Below are positions 6,795-9,122 of a stretch of DNA of 9,122 nt, piece by piece; the first letter of the stretch is position 1; the number at the start of each line of letters is the position of its first letter. Source of the DNA: Cyclobacteriaceae bacterium (GTDB lineage Bacteria > Bacteroidota > Bacteroidia > Cytophagales > Cyclobacteriaceae); assembly GCA_030589835.1 (NCBI GenBank), contig JAUUZS010000131.1, forward strand, positions 1 to 9,122. The letters run 5' to 3'. The position numbers and the translations under genes are program-made. The notes beneath the pieces were generated by a model. That model saw only the letters and a program-made list of their open reading frames with translations, ran no database searches and had not been told where the DNA came from.

Positions 6795-9122
6795 TTACTT
6801 TTTATGGAAATCCAGCACAAACTCAGATCCTAATGCCAAAGTAGAATTCAATAAAATATTTCCTCCCAATCTGTCCACAGCTTCCTTTACAATAAATAGT
6901 CCTAAACCAGAACCGTCAGACTCCTCATTAGCCCGATAAAACATTTCGAATATTTTTACTTGCTGATCTTCCGCTATCCCTTGTCCATTATCTTTGACTA
7001 TCAAGTGCCAGGCATGCTTATCTTTAATGAAACGGATATGTATAAATGAGTCTGTTTTATCCTTGCTTCTGTAGTTTATACCATTGCTCAGAAGGTTATT
7101 TAATATTGTGAGAAGCCTTTGCTCATCACTATTTATTATGGCATCCTTTGGCACATCATTTATGATATTAACCTGACCAGCACCTGGCATGTACTTCAAT
7201 TCAGCAATTATCCTATCAACCAATTTGGATAATTTAATGGGTACTATATTCAACTTAAGCCTGGAATTTCTGGAGTATTGAATCAGGCTTTGTATCACCA
7301 ATTCCTGCTTTTTGATGCTTTGCTCAATATAATTGAGGTGAACTTCAAGGTTTTTTTCTTTACTCTCCAGCTTTGCAATATTGACCAAACCCAGGACAGA
7401 CTTAAGGGGAGCGCTTAAATCGTGCGATGCGCTATACACAAAACGATCCAATTCCATGACCGATTTAGTCAATTTTTTGTTTGACTCCTTAAGTTCCTTA
7501 GTTCTTGCGATCACTCTTTCTTCAAGCGTATGATTGGTTTTATTTAGCTCTTTATGAATTATGGTAAGTTCCTTGTTTTGGATGTCGATTTGCTCTTTCT
7601 GCCTGGAAACCTCTTCATTTTGAGCAGACAAGGTTTCATTGTTAGAAATAAGCTCTTCATTTTGGGCAGTTATTTCTTCGTTCTGGCAATTGATTTCATA
7701 GTTCTTTTCATCTACAAGCTGCTCAAGGATCTGTTTTTGTTTTCTATGGGTATGCACTTTGTAAAAATAAAATAGCACCAACAATACAATAATTGCCAAT
7801 GCCAGGCCCGCCTTAAACCAAATTGTCATATACCAGGGTGCAGGAATTCTTATAACAAGTTCTTTTACATTATTACTCCACTGCCCATTGTCACTTGCCA
7901 TTACTTTGAAAACATATTCCTTAGGTTCAAGATTGGTAAATGAGACTTGAAGTTCATTCCCGATATAATTCCATTCATATTCAAAACCCTCCAATTTATA
8001 GGCGTACCTTACCTGTTTGGGGTTGGAAAATTGTAGCGCTGAGAAAGAGATCGAGAAGTGCTTTGACTGATCATAAAGAATATCCACAGCATTGAGAAGA
8101 CTTATATTTTGAGAAAGTTTATTGTGCTCTGCAAATACAGGAACACTTTCATCAAATATTTTCAAATCTGTTATAATCACATCCAAAATTTCTTTTTCAA
8201 GGTTCAATTCTTCGGGTCTGAATATATTAAAGCCGTCAATTCCACCAAAAATAAACCTGCCATCATCACATTTTAGAGATGCCCTTCTATTGAATTGATT
8301 GTCTTGCAAACCATATGACAATCCGAAAATTTCGGCTTGCTCATTTGATGGGTTAAACTTAACAATACCGCTATTAGTCCCGATCCATAAATTTCCGTGA
8401 TCATCTTCTTCGATACTCTTTACAGCGTTGTCTGGAAATCCATTGAATTGGTTATAACTTTTAAATGTTTTGTTTTCTCTGTCGAAGCGAATCAATCCCC
8501 ATCCCTTAGAACCAAGCCAAATTCGCTTTTCAGCGTCTTCAACTATTTCATAAATCATGGAATGTCCCAGTGAGTTAACGTCATTTTGATCTCTTAGGTA
8601 GCATTCAGAAATACCGGAAACCGGATTATAAACATAAAAACCCGTACTCGCTCCTAAATAGATATTTCCATCCTCCGCTAGCAAAAATGTCCTGATGTTA
8701 AATCTTTTAGACAATTCAGTATTGCCACTGTCAAGAAAATGATGTGTAAACACCTTCTTTTCAATGTCAAACGATTCTAAACCCTCGTCTGTAGCCAGCC
8801 AAATATTTCCTTTTTCATCAACATCTATTTTTCTTATTATATTTGATTGGATTGAGTTAGGATTACTTTGATCCGTCACAGAATGAATAAACTTTCCATT
8901 TTTGTAGGCAGCGAGGCCATTTTTTATGGTTGCCACCCAAACGGTGCCTGTCTTGTCAAGACAAATATCCGTGATATGGTTATCCTTTATACTACCTTTT
9001 AAGCCATCAGCTTTAAAATATGTATATTCACCATTTTTGTAATAGTTCAAGCCTTCATCCTTTGTACCAATCCACATTCCCCCTCTGCGGTCTTGTTCAA
9101 AACATAATATATTGGCTCCTGA
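6795..9122 (-). CDS. Propeller/Y_Y_Y sensor histidine kinase, paralogue of the downstream gene (5' end outside window)
   Basis: The frame is open to the right edge, so the true start lies outside and the ATG at 9077 is internal: the 15 codons before it (9078-9122) continue the propeller and align with the paralogue. The 775 residues present (numbered from the edge) hold seven blade motifs, equal to the second propeller of the neighbour, then a Y_Y_Y domain (about 360-425), one membrane helix (about 436-454), a strongly regular coiled coil (about 462-560), a HisKA domain with H567 in SASHDLSAPLKS, and a HATPase domain with N676/N680, D711 of DNGQGI and GSGLG at 737-741. All catalytic motifs are intact. 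The protein ends directly after the ATPase domain, as its paralogue does, with no receiver or DNA-binding domain. Similarity is highest in the kinase core and the RFVYSASHDLSAPLKS region. A first propeller and signal peptide probably lie beyond the edge. The two genes are in the same orientation, 301 bases apart, and look like an old tandem duplication. Confidence 0.92.
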   Translation of the reverse strand, partial: SGANILCFEQDRRGGMWIGTKDEGLNYYKNGEYTYFKADGLKGSIKDNHITDICLDKTGTVWVATIKNGLAAYKNGKFIHSVTDQSNPNSIQSNIIRKIDVDEKGNIWLATDEGLESFDIEKKVFTHHFLDSGNTELSKRFNIRTFLLAEDGNIYLGASTGFYVYNPVSGISECYLRDQNDVNSLGHSMIYEIVEDAEKRIWLGSKGWGLIRFDRENKTFKSYNQFNGFPDNAVKSIEEDDHGNLWIGTNSGIVKFNPSNEQAEIFGLSYGLQDNQFNRRASLKCDDGRFIFGGIDGFNIFRPEELNLEKEILDVIITDLKIFDESVPVFAEHNKLSQNISLLNAVDILYDQSKHFSISFSALQFSNPKQVRYAYKLEGFEYEWNYIGNELQVSFTNLEPKEYVFKVMASDNGQWSNNVKELVIRIPAPWYMTIWFKAGLALAIIVLLVLFYFYKVHTHRKQKQILEQLVDEKNYEINCQNEEITAQNEELISNNETLSAQNEEVSRQKEQIDIQNKELTIIHKELNKTNHTLEERVIARTKELKESNKKLTKSVMELDRFVYSASHDLSAPLKSVLGLVNIAKLESKEKNLEVHLNYIEQSIKKQELVIQSLIQYSRNSRLKLNIVPIKLSKLVDRIIAELKYMPGAGQVNIINDVPKDAIINSDEQRLLTILNNLLSNGINYRSKDKTDSFIHIRFIKDKHAWHLIVKDNGQGIAEDQQVKIFEMFYRANEESDGSGLGLFIVKEAVDRLGGNILLNSTLALGSEFVLDFHKK

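Noticed and set aside
9075..9077. ATG at 9077 as the start of the upstream kinase
   Set aside because: The frame continues to the window edge and the preceding 15 codons align with propeller sequence of the paralogue, so this methionine is internal to a blade.

Overview
The window looks like chromosomal DNA from a member of the Bacteroidota, probably a free-living cytophagalean or flavobacterial relative. The evidence is an AT-rich background, genes without Shine-Dalgarno sequences, a good candidate -33/-7 promoter of the Bacteroidetes type (TTG, 18-base spacer, TAnnTTTG), a permease of the long MacB/FtsX type that is abundant in this phylum, and sensor kinases of the propeller/Y_Y_Y architecture that is typical of it. 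This placement rests on gene and promoter style only.

Layout. Positions 1-278 are non-coding and hold a strong dyad (59-96), a GC-richer block (about 100-176) and a weak candidate promoter. Positions 279-2693 (+) encode a complete 804-residue, eight-helix ABC-type permease with no ATPase gene beside it. Positions 2694-3109 form a convergent intergenic region that has collected repeats: a 3' remnant of an IS4-superfamily transposase (2769-2954), a 16-unit heptanucleotide array (2939-3050), and a short 7-phased segment that reads like the array in opposite orientation (3066-3106). Positions 3110-6493 (-) encode a complete sensor histidine kinase. Positions 6494-6794 are a 301-base gap with that gene's candidate promoter. 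Positions 6795-9122 (-) encode a second, paralogous kinase that runs off the right edge, so its N-terminal half is missing here.

How the genes work together. Both kinases have a propeller sensor, a Y_Y_Y domain, one membrane helix, a long coiled coil, a HisKA domain and a HATPase domain. They end right after the ATPase domain, so neither has the receiver or AraC output domain of classical hybrid two-component systems. Both need a separate response regulator that is not in the window. The permease is convergent to the kinase pair and separated from it by the repeat region, so nothing in the sequence ties it to their signalling. The most notable features are the tandem duplication of a large sensor kinase without a visible partner, and the heptamer array next to the transposase remnant. 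I found no clear evidence of an entirely new system.
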